A DNA stretch of 64,000 nucleotides from Aulostomus chinensis (GCA_037954235.1 JBBMOA010000019.1:17175805-17239804), one strand, 5' to 3'. Positions 1 to 12,580 are shown, counted from the stretch's first letter. Notes: generated by a model not told the origin, from the sequence alone. Numbers and translations: made by a program.

Positions 1-1229
1 ACGAGGACGTGGCCAAAAATACATATTTCCTGCAGTCACCTGGTGGCGCTATGACTAATCCTCACAAAGTGTCCTCAAAAATCTAAGGGGTTCTTCCCAG
101 CCCCTCATTATAGCTCTCCACCAATTCTAGCAAAAAACAGCTTAATCCTGCGGAGAGTCCAGCCGATACCACCGAGAGCATGACCTCCAGGGGGGCGGTA
201 CATGGTTCACTCATGATTTGTACAACACACAATTGACTTGCTATTTTAACTGCGTAACTTATGGCTGGAAAGAGGAATCAGAAAGCAGTCTCCCTCCTGC
301 AGACTCCCTCGCTGTATGTTAAATTCATCTGACTTCTACCTTTGCACTTGGTTCCTCGAAAGGTAATTGAAACATCGATGTTAGGAGACGGAGCTGAAGC
401 AGTGGTGGTAGCTGCCAGTCACACCTCTTTCACCGCCTCTACCTCCACATCACACCTTGTTAAGATACAGCACAGAGAAAGTAAAGAAAGAACGAGGGAG
501 AGAGGAGGGGAGGATGGGCAGAGGAGTCATCACAGTGCCTGGAGCTGTGACAGTGAGAAAAAACTGTTACACTATCTTCACAGAGCCCCCTAGACCGAGG
601 AGGGATTTTATCTCTACATCCTCTGGGACTTGAGAATGCAATAGAAGGTTATTTCCTGAGAAGTGAAGCAAAAAAAAAAAAAAAGGAGTGAGTGGAGAGA
701 AAGCTAAAGGAAAAAAAAGAGAAGTGAGGAAAGAGGTGGGTGAGGAAACTTTCTGAGATTGTGGGATCCAGGATAGGAAAGGAGCAGGCGAGGAGCAACC
801 TGAAGTGACAGTAACTCCGAGCAACAACAAAAACACAAACACAAGCCCATCGTGGTGTCCCTCCACGCCACCTTTTCACACTCTGATTTCCACTACAAAA
901 ACATGCAGGCGGCGTCTGAAGCGCTGCTGGGTCAAAGTCGGCGATACATAGAGCTGGCCTCGGAGAGGCAAACGCAGCACATAAAAACAATTCCAGACTT
1001 TACTGTCCTTTCTCCTTCCCGTAGAGCCTTTTTTTTTCATTGTCACAGCTACACAGAACAAACAGCAATCAAAGGACAGTTGAGAGGCAAAAGCACAAAA
1101 ACAGACACTTATGGGACGCTACTAAAGCTGGGCCAGCCAGGGGTTGCCTCCCTTTACTTCCATCACTGCGCTTCAACTGACTCTGGGTTAGAAATATTAG
1201 TGGTGCTACATTGTCTAGGGGTCTCTATA
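1..1229. other. 5' flanking intergenic DNA, no gene seen
   Basis: No convincing exon or RNA gene is visible. Around 655-760 there is a purine-rich tract with an A-run (from 670) and AGAGAAGTGAGG-type sequence. The first 60 bases contain a CTGGTGGCGCTATGAC phrase of the kind found in dispersed fish repeats, but no element ends can be defined. Short ORFs here overlap one another on both strands and look like chance readings. Confidence 0.6.
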
Positions 1230-1551
1230 AATGTTAGCTGCAGGTGTTAGCTAGTGATATTGGCTAAAGCTGTTAGCTGGTGATGTTAAATGCAGGTGTT
1301 TGCTGGTAATATTAGCTGCGTGTGTTAGCTGGTGATATTAGGGGCTGGTGTGCGCTGGTACTATAAGTGACTTGTATTAACTGGTGGTCTTAGGTGCAGG
1401 TGTTAGCTGGTGATAGCGGCTAGTGTGAGCTGTTTATATGAGTGACTGGTGTGAGCAGGTGATCTTGCGTGTGTTAGCGTGTGATATTAGCTGCAGGTGT
1501 TAGCTGGTGATATTAGCAGCTGGTGTGAGGTGAGTCTAATATTAGTGAGTG
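1230..1551. repeat. degenerate minisatellite (GTTAGCTGGTGATATTAG-type units), left part
   Basis: The segment is built from imperfect copies of a phrase like TGTTAGCTGGTGATATTAG followed by CTGCAGG or GGCTGG, with a period of roughly 25-30 bases. At least ten diverged copies can be followed. The same phrases resume after the inserted element at 2282-2400, so this was one array before the insertion. It is non-coding. Confidence 0.75.
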
Positions 1552-1559
1552 GTGTCATC

Positions 1560-2273
1560 TAGGGGTGTGACAAAATTTTGCGGCACGAAATAAAAAATGA
1601 CGAAATAAAATTCAAAGACGCACGAAATGAAAATAAATGTAAAAAAAACAATGCGAAGCGGCGCCTACTGTATACACATATTACAAGAAGGATAACACTG
1701 TAGCTACGCCAGAGAAGAAGAAGAAGAAGAAGAAGACAAGGCAACGGTGAGACGATTGTGGATGAAACAAAAACCGTGTGAAAACTAGGTCAGTACACAG
1801 CTCCATAGGCTGCGGTGAGCACTGCTAGCATGATAGAAGAATATGCACTTGTTGAAGGCTCAATATTCCAGCTCACTGAGGTCAGACATTGTAGATGTAG
1901 ATTAGACTGCATCCCTGAGGATTATTTAATATTTGTTTTCCTTTTCATTCAAGAATGTAGTTGTCCTCATCATTTACAACAACAAAGCACTTTATTTAAT
2001 TGAAATTTTATGTTTGTATTTGCGTTGTTGTCAAAATAAGGGGAAAAATACAAATGTTCTGTTTTTTCAAAGCAAAGAGCATTTTATTTTGTACTGACGC
2101 AGCAAAAACTTGTATGTATGCGTACTGAGGAAGAAAATAAAGAATATTTGATTTTTGCATTTCTGATTTTTGGTTTTCTTTCATCTTTATTTCGTACCGT
2201 GAGTATTTTGTATTGTGAGCCCTGTTTAGTATTTCGTATCGTTTCGAGAGCTGACTATTTCGTTGCACCCCTA
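1560..2273. mobile_element. hAT-like non-autonomous DNA transposon (714 bp)
   Basis: The left end reads TAGGGGTGTGAC and the right end GCACCCCTA, so the outermost 8 bases (TAGGGGTG/CACCCCTA) are perfect inverted repeats. The next bases also match imperfectly in inverted orientation (GACAAAAT against CAACGAAAT). The flanks are 8-bp direct repeats with one mismatch: GTGTCATC (1552-1559) and GTGTCAGC (2274-2281). An 8-bp duplication with TAGGGGTG-type ends is typical of the hAT superfamily. The AT-rich interior has many ACGAAAT phrases and a small GAA/AGA microsatellite (about 1713-1737), but no transposase ORF. It is therefore a passenger element mobilised in trans, now probably inactive. Confidence 0.8.
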
Positions 2274-2281
2274 GTGTCAGC

Positions 2282-2400
2282 TCACGATGTTAGCTGCTGG
2301 TGTTATTAGCGGCTAGAGTTGGCTAGTGGTGTTAGGGGGTGGTGTTAGCTGGTGATGTCGCCTGCTAGTGCTGGCCGGTGATTTTATCTGCTGGTGTCAA
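2282..2400. repeat. degenerate minisatellite, right part after the hAT insertion
   Basis: The TTAGCTGCTGGTGTTATTAG and GTGTTAGCTGGTGATG phrases match the array at 1230-1551. Joining the two parts across the 714-bp insertion restores a continuous array of about 440 bp. Confidence 0.7.
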
Positions 2401-5400
2401 TTATGCTTTCTGCATGAACTGACAAGGTTGTGAAATGGAAACATTTGGGAGTTTGCTCCAATGCAGGTTTCACTTCACACCAAACAGATGTTCTCCCAGC
2501 TATCGATGTATTGAAGACTCACATCTGCGGCACAGTCTTACAGAAGAGAAGAGGAGATTCATTGTTTATAAAAAGAGTGATAGCCTGCAAGAATAACTCC
2601 CTTGTTTAGTCCTGCTATGTCAGAAAAAGAAACAAAGGTCCGTACGTCCATGAAATAGGTTCTTGAGACCGATGTGTAAGTTAGATGAAATACTTTATAT
2701 ACTTCAAATACTTGCAACCATTTAATGACACAGGTTTAATTTCCCACTCGTCCGTGTATCGTGGATGCATCCAGATTGGTGAAAACCCACCACAAGGGAC
2801 CCTCATGAAGGGGCATGTGTGCTGGTGTGACATCACCACACGGATGCGTCAAGCATGAATCAAGCTAGTGACGTTCATCACACAGGGGTCCCGAACACGC
2901 CAGAAACAGGATAACAGTGTAAATCCTTTAGTACGGTTAGGTTTCAAGCTCCAAGCAGACTGAACGATGTTAGCGTGCTGCTAGAATGCAGACTAGTTGT
3001 GGCCAAAATGATGAAATATTGCAGAAGTTACATGCATCATAGCATCGCTCCACCAGCGCTCACTCGGCTTTTGAGTTTACATTGATGTCAATCAGAGCCA
3101 GAGACAATAAACTCCCGTGTCTCCAGGGAGAGTCATTTGATCCAAGAATGAAAGCCGCTTAGATGGTTTTGCTAAAGCCAGCAGGTGTTAGCTTGGTTTT
3201 CGGCCAGTGGGAAAGGGGCTTAAATATATTTCCTCCTAGCATGTGTCCTTTTAGCGCTCTGAAAGTTCATGAAGAACCCTACAAAGAATAAATTAGCATG
3301 ATCGAATCCTCACCCTGTAGGCTTTTATTCCCATGTGGCTGAATGTGTTTGGTGGGAGCACCAAATTCATTCCAACCAACCCCCCCCCCACCACCACCAC
3401 CCCATCCCCCACTTGTCACCTCAAGAGGAGGGTGACTTTGAGTGTGAGATTTACTGACGCCGCCAGTAGCAACACGGCAGATGACAGGGTGCCGTCTCTG
3501 TCCTCGTTCATCAGAAAGAAAAATGGACGGGAGCGGTTGGGCACAGACAGGACTGAGCCATCCATCTTAACCATAATTACGCACAAAGGCCCCAGCGTGT
3601 CTTGTTGTTGTACTTCCTACTGTGCAGGGACGAGTGAGATGCTCCTGCTATGGTCCTCTGTTCAAACTCAACATGAACTCGTCATAAATCATAGCTGCAC
3701 TCTGATCACTAACAACGAATGAATCTCGTGGAAGGCTACAAAAAAAAAGATGATCTGCATCATTTTACAGGGGTTTTGAACACTTTTGACTGGCCACCAG
3801 TCTCAAACCAAAGAAATCTGCAACAATATACAATGCTTAAGGCTCGTCATTTCGGCTTGAGTGAGTCAATAATCCAAACTTTTCACGAGCAGTCATTGCT
3901 ATCTGCTAGCTCCTGGAACCTGCTCGTGAAGGGAGGTTCCCGCTACGTCTAGATTTGCATGTTCTTGAAAACAATCCCAGAATGTATCCTTGTTCTTCTG
4001 CTTTCTCTGCCCTTGCAAAATGACCTATTTTCATGAGGAGATGATTGAGGATGGTGGTGGGGGTACAAAAGCCTCCCTTCCCTGGCCCCTCTCCCTTATG
4101 TATACTGTATGTGACAAGAGGCTTTAAAGAATCTTGCATGAGAAAGTTTTTTTTTTTTTTTTTGGTGTGAGTCACTGTGCTCCAGGAGGCCTCCACCTCT
4201 ACAGACACGGTCTTGTCGGATTCATCGGTGCAGGTTTACTGGCCTTTGATATGTACATTCCATATAGCCTAAGCGTCATTCGGCTTGTTTTTATGGGGAA
4301 ATTGACGGAAAGTTTCTGCTCTTTTTTTCGGTCTATAGTGTGAACAATGAGCAGACACTGCAGTGACAGACAAAAGGCCTCAGTTAAACTGTCTAGGAAT
4401 TTAAGCAGAGCAATCCCATAGGGTCCATTCTCCGCGCACCCCAACGTCAAAGCATTTAGAAAATAGGAGAACAGGAGAAAGACAAGGGGTTCTGTCTTGC
4501 TTTCCATCCCAGCGCGGAAAACACGATTAATTTTTGTGCATACTATATTATTGTTCTTCTGTATCACGGCTAAGCTTCTTTTTTCCATTTCCCTACATGC
4601 TTTCAAGCATTACATTGTGTGGTAGAGGAGAAAGATATTTTTGAAGGCAAGAAAATAAACACAGAGAACAATTCCAACCTATAAATTGCCGTTTCTTTTT
4701 TTTTTTTTTAAAGCCAAGACTGGTGTAAATAATGCACAAAAAATAAAAAAAAAAATCTGATGATAACACATACCTTATACAGCACATAGGGGGTTTTTGT
4801 GTGTGTGCGCGGGCATGAGCTGAGAACAAGAAAACAAGGAATAAATTATGTAAGTAAATAGAGCTGGTGATAAAGCGAGACTACAAAGGATCCTTTAGAA
4901 CATCTCTGCAGTCCAATTTCATTGTTTCCAGACAAACGAAAACAAAATAGAAGAATAAGTCCGGCTCCCTCCTATGTGTGCGCAGCAGGCGAGCGAGAGC
5001 AAGCAGCATGTCGTGGCCTCCCTGGATGCACGCTCAGCTCAGGGTCTCAGACTCTTTTTTTTTTTTTTTTTCCATCTTTCAGAATTAAATATTCTCTCTC
5101 ATCCTCGGTGTGGAGCTATAAGCGCTTCACGTTGGGGGGGGGGGGGGGGTGTGAGGGAATAAGTGTGCTTTTTTTCCTTTCTTAGCCTCTCTAGGAAACT
5201 AGATATATTTAGAAATAGGCACATTAAAGAATAAAAAAAAAAAAACCCACACTAAAGGCGTGAAGAAGGAGAAGAAAAAAAAAATCACTTAAGACCAAAA
5301 TCTCACCCTTGATAAATCACATTATGAAGAAAGAAAAGGAAAGCGGGACAAACAGACGGAACGGTTCGTCCAGAACTGTTGAAATATTCATGGCAAAGTC

Positions 5401-8063
5401 TGTGCAGATGGTTCAGTTGTGACTTGTTCTCTTGCAGCCTGTGACACAACGTTTGTCACTCCTATCACATCGCGACAGAATGAATCTGCTGGAAATGAAT
5501 GTTAGTGTTGGAATCAATCCAACGTCATGAAGCAGTTACGTGTGATAGATTCCACCTCGTGACTGCAGGAGACTTGAAACTGGAATGATGATACCAGATC
5601 CACCCGCCAGGATGCGCCGACGACGGATGATATTTATTTAGTTATTTTAACGTGCTTTTTATTTGTTTTTGTCAAATATCAAAGGACAGAGTGGCTCAGT
5701 GTAACTGAAATTTAGAGAATATCTCTAGTTTGGAATTTCACATTTGTTACAGATCAAATAGATATTTAAATTGATCCCCTTTCAGTGTGGTCTGTGTATA
5801 CTATACTACTATGTTGTGGATTTACAGCAGACAAATTTGGCCAAAACTCCTGTTATTTATTTAATTTAACTTGATCTTATTGCTCATTGTGTGATGTATG
5901 GTTTGTACTCGTGGAATATGATATATGTCTTGAGAAGCACGATGTGTGACGGAACTATAAAAATGTTCATTTGTTCAAAAATTGAAGTGTTCAAAATTCC
6001 TGCCTTTCCCTCTGTACTTCGTGGATGTACGTGTATGCAGCCCAACCTATTTCCTCCTGACCACATTTTCAGTAAATTTGCAGATTTGCCGGTATTAAAA
6101 CTTCCTCTACATGCCTTGATCTAAAATGCTGCACCACTTAGATTACAGGCGACAGAAAGAGAGCACAAATCCCACAATCATAGCTTGTCGAACATACGTG
6201 AAACGTCATTTCCCACACCGCATAGTGAACTGTGTGTTGAAATATTCAACTCCTGTGAGTTTGGTCCAATCGAATTCAACATTCTGAGCCAACAGCAGCA
6301 ATACCACTGCTGCTACATGTAAAAGCCGTGTGTGTTGAAGGTTTGTTTGCATCTATTTTGTTACCCCAAATGAACTGAAACCATTACGAGGAGACACAGG
6401 CTGGCTCCAATCATACAGCGGGTGAGAGGAATGCTGCAGGGAATGAGTGGAACAACAGAGGGCCAGTTTTTCCGGTAAGACTTGTGCAATTAAGACATTA
6501 AGTATACGTTGTGCTGTTGTCAGTTAGTACTTGATACGTCTGAGGAGAACTCTTGCTTGGGGAGGGAAATGTTATAGCTTGGCCGCAATCCTTACAAATC
6601 AACAGTGCCCAGGTAGTGCAGCAGTTTTCTACCAGCACAGGGGCAGCTGGTTTGTTTCCACATGTGGGCTTCCTTACACACACAATTGACCATGTCTGCC
6701 AGTGGGAGGCCCAATAATGGAGCTAGCGCCCCCTGTAGTAAGTCAGGGCACCTGCTCAGGGGGGGGGGCTCTACTTGACGGAATACAGCGATCCTCCCAA
6801 AGCAACGTTCCCCCATGAAACTCTTCGTCGCCAGGTGAATCAATGTGGCCGATAAATCGAACACAGTTGGAAAGACTAAAGGGCGTCTGTCATGTCACAT
6901 GTGCACAGGTCAGATTTTAACCAGTCAGCTGACTACTAATAATGTGAAATGTGCAATTTTACACCACAAACAAACAATTTTCAGTTCTAAATATGTCATG
7001 AAAACACTCAGTAATCAATTTCAGACTTTCTCCTCTTTGATTTATTGAGCTAAAGGCATCTATTCTAAACCAAAGTTACGGAGAAACAGAAATACGTGTG
7101 AAATCACTATACTTGCTGTTGTCCGGGGGGGGGGGGGGGGGGGGGCTGACTGGTGGAGAGGCTTCTCTAAGGACCTCTGTGTCCTCTGGCAGCCCTTGTT
7201 TGCTTTCTATAAAAACGGCAGCATCTGAAATGTTGGGAATGACCTATCACTTTACATAATTCATGCATGCTGCTTGTGAATAATGAATATTTCTGCAGTT
7301 GACGTGATGCCAGAGGTGGAAAAGCGTAGCTCCGTGTCCAGTCTGGCATCTCTGCAAATCAAACACTGATTCTACAGGTTCCCGTCTCTCTGTTTGTCCC
7401 CTTTTATTTTATCTTGCACAAACACCAAATAATGAGACATCAACACGACAGCGTGCTGGTCTTCATTAGCATCTTGTTAAATTTAAAGCTCTATTTTTAT
7501 TTCATTTTATTTTGTCTCACAAACCCGAGTCGTTAAATCATCGCTGCCCCTCCTGTATGACCAACTGTCCATGTTAATGTTTTATCAGGTCTTTTGGGGT
7601 CGCTCGTCCTCTGGGCGAGTGCCAATGAGGTATCGGACCATGGGAATCCAGTGTTTCAATGGAGCTAGTGGCTACTTACTGCTGGTGCTGACTGCATAGA
7701 CTTGAGCTTTATTAAAAGACACAAAATCTGACATATTTGTGTCCCTAAAAACCTACAAGTGATGAGAGTGGAATTAGAAACTTGCTGAGTTGGAGTCGGA
7801 AAGTCAGAGCCACAGTTGGTGTCATTAGTAGTGGAGCGACAAAGCTGCCTGAGGCTGCTCATCAGTACTTGTCACCAAGCTGGCCTCATTAGTCACTGTC
7901 CAGATGACAGGGGCTCTTGTAAAGGATATCTCATCCCCTGTGGAGAGCCAAGTGTCCTCGCAAATAGGCCACTGACCTCCAGAGCGTCTCCAGTCCTCAG
8001 GGGGGCAGGAGGGCAGGGGGGCCGAGATGAGGACACACCAGGAGTAGGGTGAGGGTGCACAGG
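2401..8063. other. intergenic DNA, no gene seen
   Basis: No exon with both splice sites and a recognisable protein was found. The stretch contains T-runs (about 4147-4164 and 5056-5072), a 16-base G-run (5134-5149), and a 21-base G-run (7125-7145), with AT-rich, non-repetitive sequence between them. ORFs of 60-135 codons run through homopolymers or overlap on both strands and lack codon or family signatures. Confidence 0.6.
7125..7145. repeat. G homopolymer (21 bases)
   Basis: This is an uninterrupted run of 21 G. Comparable runs of 14-21 G or C occur at 5134-5149, 17174-17187, 21855-21871, 46486-46501, 49085-49104, 54422-54441 and 59647-59667. Such runs can form G-quadruplexes and are prone to length errors in sequencing. 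Confidence 0.9.
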
Positions 8064-8085
8064 CAGCAGCAGCAGCAGCAGCAGC

Positions 8086-8123
<38 letters not shown>
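8064..8123. repeat. (CAG)20 trinucleotide repeat with one CGG interruption
   Basis: There are seven CAG units, one CGG (8085-8087), then twelve CAG units. The reverse strand reads CTG. Long ORFs crossing it are repeat translations (poly-Leu, poly-Cys). No surrounding exon signals support a polyglutamine-coding exon. Confidence 0.9.
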
Positions 8124-8124
<1 letters not shown>

Positions 8125-8169
8125 GCATAGCCAGGCCAGGGCCCCCTGTTTCTGGTGGATGGTGGGAGC

Positions 8170-8186
8170 TGACCCGCCCCTGACCC
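8170..8186 (-). promoter_or_regulatory. DR5 nuclear-receptor site (RARE-like)
   Basis: On the minus strand the sequence reads GGGTCA, five bases (GGGGC), then GGGTCA. These are two perfect RGKTCA half-sites in direct repeat with 5-bp spacing, the preferred geometry for RAR/RXR heterodimers. It lies about 17.1 kb upstream of the rxra coding start, so retinoid feedback on rxra is conceivable. A single DR5 in tens of kilobases can arise by chance, so the site is visible but the function is inferred. Confidence 0.4.
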
Positions 8187-8189
8187 CAC

Positions 8190-10247
8190 TTGTACAATGA
8201 CGTTAGCCGACTGGTGACTCCTGAACACTCTGATAAAATGGTGAGATTCCTCAGAAGAGGAGAGAGGGAGAGAGAGAAAAGGGGGGAGCCTGGGACCCCT
8301 CTGAAGGAGAATGGGATGCCCAGTAGTGACATACTAATCCGCTTGGTTGATGATTAGGAGTTGGGGGGGTGGGGTGGGGTAGGGGGGGGGGCGGTGGGGA
8401 GGTTGGAAAGGCAGAAATGAAATGATGAGAAAAAAAATCTTGGCAGCTTTTTGATGTCTGTGCTTTTGATTCAGTCTCTGCTGTGCTATGTAAATGACAG
8501 CAGGCCCGTCTGAGTGGAGGTATCTGTCCAACATGGGGATGCGTGATGGCTGATTACACTTTGATGTTGAGGTGCTGCCTGGATCATCGCAGAGACGCCA
8601 CACTCAGCCGCTTTTTGATATTCATTTAATGCACCTCTTTATAAGAAAATTCACTGACATTGAATTAGATACACTTTGATGATTAGATAAATCAACAGCT
8701 TTGGAAAATGAGTGGATTATAAAATGTACACTTGTAAACTAGAGATCCAATAGCAGAACTCCTTCATAATATAACCAGAATTATTTTTTTCTGGTTTTGT
8801 GTCAGAACTAGTTTGCGTGGCGTCCTCTGGATTTAACAGGGTTGGATGAAGAGAAAGAATGGTCGATAGTGTTGGTTACGGATCATGTGATTATGAGCTC
8901 ATCATAGCTTGTGCTCTTTCATGATCCACATGACTTTCAAAGCTGAAAAGGGCAAAAGAGAGTCTTCTGGTATTTTAATAATGATTCCATGAAAAGTCTC
9001 ATGATGGACACTGGCTGCAGGATAACCATATTAACCCACTCAACCCAAATCAATATTCCAGTCTTTGTCGCATGATTGCAGGGTGTTGCAGGCGTATCTA
9101 GTCACTCTATAAAATCCTGCTGGAGGTTTTGCAGCGTTTCTTAGTATGTATGTGGTCAACCTGCTTGATAACACAGCGCTTGCCTCCAGTAAATTTAGCA
9201 AACTCATCTTGCAACAAAGTTTTATGCATAAAAAATAAATATGCCACAGCAGCAACATGGCAGTCAGATCACGCAATGACCTCAGTGCGGGGATGTGGGC
9301 GTGAATCTTCAGTCAAGTATTCTGTTATCAACTCACGTCAGCACCTCAAGCAAAATAATGTCTTATTTAGAATGAGGTCAAGATTAAGCACCTAAATAAA
9401 TAAATCTTCCCGCTAAGCCAATGAGTTGTAATCTGCCATTTTTCACCTGCACATATTTAGGGTTGGGGTTCTGGTTCAGGTACCCTGCATCCATGCTTAC
9501 ATGCATTGTAGATTCAAGTTGGAAAAAAAAAAGAAAAAAAAAAGGTTGACCCCATTCCCACTGTGAGTAGTCGACAAGTTGCTTTTCTGTTGTTGTTTTT
9601 TTTTTGGATGTTTTTACTCCTCATGCATCACGTTCACCATCATGAACGCACAAGAAAACAGTAAATAGAGGACATTGCCAGTGTTTCTATAGTGACAGCA
9701 TTACAGCTTTCACTCCTGTCAATGCTGAGGGAACCGTGTTGGAGAGCTGCTCGGTTGATTTTGTGGGCAGGATGACAAAAAGTAGCACAAGCTACACGGA
9801 TGAATTTTTGTGAAGATTATATGAAAAGCATGTTTTTATTCTTAAAGTAAGTCATCAGCTACCTTTGGTTCTCCTTCGGAGCTGAAACTCAAACACTGGC
9901 ACCGATAGAAAGTGATATTTAATTTGTTGATAGGGAGGATCCGTAATTAAAACCACAGAAAAAAATTAAGTAAAATCTACAGGAATTATATTGGAAATGT
10001 GATGCTTTATGACTCAGGATGCTTCTCTGTTGTGAACGTTCTCCCATTTTACTGCACATCAGCGTCTGCATACTTTAACTTGCAGATGTTAAGACACATG
10101 ATGGATGTGACACAAACATCGAGGAGCCAGAGTGACACAAGATACACAGTAAATACCACATGTAGACAGCAATGCATTAGATAGACTCGTATATCACGGC
10201 AACTACAATAGCTGACTTCACCCACTGAAGACCTCCGTGTACTGCGT

Positions 10248-10278
<31 letters not shown>

Positions 10279-11540
10279 GCGCACACACACACACGCGCAC
10301 ACACACACATACCGACACACTCCAGCACGTCTACTGTATAATCCTGGGGAGGGAGGAAAGGGGGCTGTCCCAGTAAGTCCCCCTGATCGTCAATACTTTA
10401 ACTCCAAACCCTTCTCTTATTCATGTGCCCTTTTGTGCTCGGCACAAACAGTGCGCTCAATCGCATTATTATTACAGAGGAAATCAGTCATATTAAGCCT
10501 CTGCACTGTCACTTGGCCCTGCAATCTGAGCTGTGTGCTGCCAAGCAAGCGTGGCAGGACATAAGATGCATGTGAAATGAGATTTGCATAAACAGTGTTG
10601 CTCCGTCACTTATTTATTTTCCTCCACAGCTGAAAAACATAAATAAAAGATGCCGGCTGCTTAGCGAGCGTGTCCCCACGGGGGCATCAAACAGGTGTTG
10701 GTGGCAGCGTTGAGAGTTCATTGATGACATTAGCGTAATAATAATGACCTCATCAAGCTTTCAGACATAAGTGTGGAGAGAGGAGAATTGGGGGCACAGG
10801 AGCACGGGAGCAGGTGGTGGCTCTGTCATGTGTCTTTCTGGTGTAAATTATGCTCCAGCTAATGGGCTCATGACATCAGGCTTTGTCTATTAGGGAAGGA
10901 AAGGTGGGAAAAATGAGGGGTGGAGAATCTCAGCTGAACAATGTCAGATCAGCCAGCCAGCAGAGGAGCAAGTCTCTTGCACCCACAAGCCTCCCCCTGA
11001 CCCCCAGACGTCTTAGACCTGTACGACTTAGCGGAGGTGGCGCAACATCTGTTTATGTCACAACCTCAGAAACATTAAATAGACAACATGAATACTGTGG
11101 TGGAGAAACGGGACCTTTTTTAATGGTAGACGCATGAAATTCCACTCAGGGCGATGGTTAATGTTCTTTTGTCAAAGAAATGTATGCTCTTTTTTAATTA
11201 AAATGCTAGCACTTATCAGTACTTTTGAGACTTTGTAATGACATTAATTATCTTAATATCTTAAATTAACTTGATCCAGTATAGATTGGGTTTTTGCTAT
11301 GATGCTATTTTACATACAAGCCTCTGTCACTATAACATCCCTATTTGTTAGTTAATGGTGGGTTGTTGTGTTCTTTTTTGCATTTCTTGCGGATGACAAT
11401 TTTTTCTTCTTCTATTCAGTTTGAGGAAAACACATTATTTCATTCTCAGATCTCCTTTTTAACACAGCAGATCTGTATATATTCATTTTTAGTCATACAA
11501 TAGCAGGCCTTTCATTTCCCGACTCCCTCCTTGACAGATC
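8190..11540. other. intergenic DNA, no gene seen
   Basis: Mostly unique-looking, AT-rich sequence with no recognisable exon. It contains G-rich patches (about 8361-8402), an A-rich stretch (about 9523-9543), and a CA/CG microsatellite (10249-10309). The segment at about 10480-10770 is balanced in composition, free of simple repeats, and contains a TTTGCATAA octamer-like motif. It reads like a possible conserved non-coding element but cannot be tested here. Confidence 0.5.
10249..10309. repeat. (CA)n microsatellite with CGCG interruptions
   Basis: Alternating CA with two short CGCGC interruptions. The alternating purine-pyrimidine pattern favours Z-DNA. Confidence 0.9.
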
Positions 11541-11544
11541 ATCC

Positions 11545-11810
11545 TCTATTTCCTCTCCTGTGGAGTCCCTCATGGCTTCATATTAGACCCTATTATATTT
11601 TCCTCAGATACACTCCATTTGGGGTCTGTTCTAATATCTCCTGTCGTTGTTACGCTGATGATACCCTGGTCTACCTTCCATTTACACATGATGATCACTG
11701 CTGTTTTTAATCTCTGATGAGCTGAACTGACAATGTAAATCCTGGATGTCAAGAGGCTTCGTCCAGCTAAACTAAAATCAAACTATATCACATTTTCAAG
11801 CCAGCAGACT
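11545..11810 (+). pseudogene. L2-like LINE reverse transcriptase relic
   Basis: Three broken pieces of a non-LTR retrotransposon reverse transcriptase are readable in order on the + strand. First, CGVPHGFILDPIIF (from 11559) corresponds to the GVPQGSxLGPxLF motif. Second, YADDT (11651-11665) is the catalytic FADD/YADD box. Third, SWMSRGFVQLN (about 11739-11772) corresponds to the WMxxNFLxLN segment seen downstream in L2/Rex-type RTs. The first and second motifs lie in different frames and a stop follows the third, so the gene is frameshifted and dead. The motif set fits L2-clade elements common in fish, though Rex1/Babar is possible. No intact 3' end is recognisable. Confidence 0.7.
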
Positions 11811-12344
11811 AATCCAATCCCTGTCTTCCAGTTTTTGTCGCAAATGCCGACTTTCATGCAAGAACTCGCAGACGCTATCTCTTGTTCTGATGAAACAATT
11901 TATATTTCAAAACAAAACAACCCACATTCAAGCAGGTTCACCTCAAATCCATTGAAACCAGCCTTTCAGGTTTGTTTAACTTCATAGCAGTAAATCATAA
12001 AAAACACAATAATCCATAACACAACACGCACACAGAGTTGCTGCAACCATAGTATGTTAGCTTTAGTCTTTATCGTTCGGTCTTGCAATGCAGCATTACT
12101 CACTCATACCAAGTAGAAACGATAAGTTCTCCCCTGTATGAGTGTTACAATTCCATACTTCAGATAGCCAGCTATAGCCAGGTACCTGCTTGAACAGGCA
12201 CTAACCAAACCACACCCTTACATTTTATCAAGGACATGTCCTTGTAGAAAAGTTGCTTATCCCCAGTTGTCCTCCACAGTGAAACAAAGCAGTGAAATAA
12301 CACATCCCCTAAAACTAGATATAAATTTACTGTCATAAACAAGG

Positions 12345-12580
12345 TTGACTCAATGTTGGACTGGCATTAAATTCTAGATGAAAATAAATTTTGGTTGACA
12401 TTGTTGGTCTGTTGTCAACTTCCGGTGTTAGCCTTGAACTCAAGACAACGTAAATGTCAAAACACATTTGAAAAATGTTGGATTTTGATTTGTTGTCAAC
12501 AGGACTTCAAACTAAATACCAAACTTAGCTGTCACCACTGTTCTATGTCAAAATGAGGTTGGCATTAGATGCTGCACTGA
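12345..12580. repeat. dispersed repeat with internally repetitive GTTGGNNTGGCATTA phrases
   Basis: The segment contains related phrases such as TGTTGGACTGGCATTAAATTC and GAGGTTGGCATTAGATGC, and paired GTTGTCAAC-containing phrases (near 12413 and 12494). I recall this type of sequence as an interspersed fish repeat, but cannot name a family or define ends and target duplications. Confidence 0.4.

Noticed and set aside
7893..8332. Poly-Leu and poly-Cys ORFs over the CAG/CTG tract
   Set aside because: Repeat translations; no exon signals to support a polyglutamine or polyleucine protein.
12229..12244. CAAGGACATGTCCTTG palindrome resembling a p53 half-site
   Set aside because: Only one half-site; a p53 element needs two close together, and single half-sites are common by chance.
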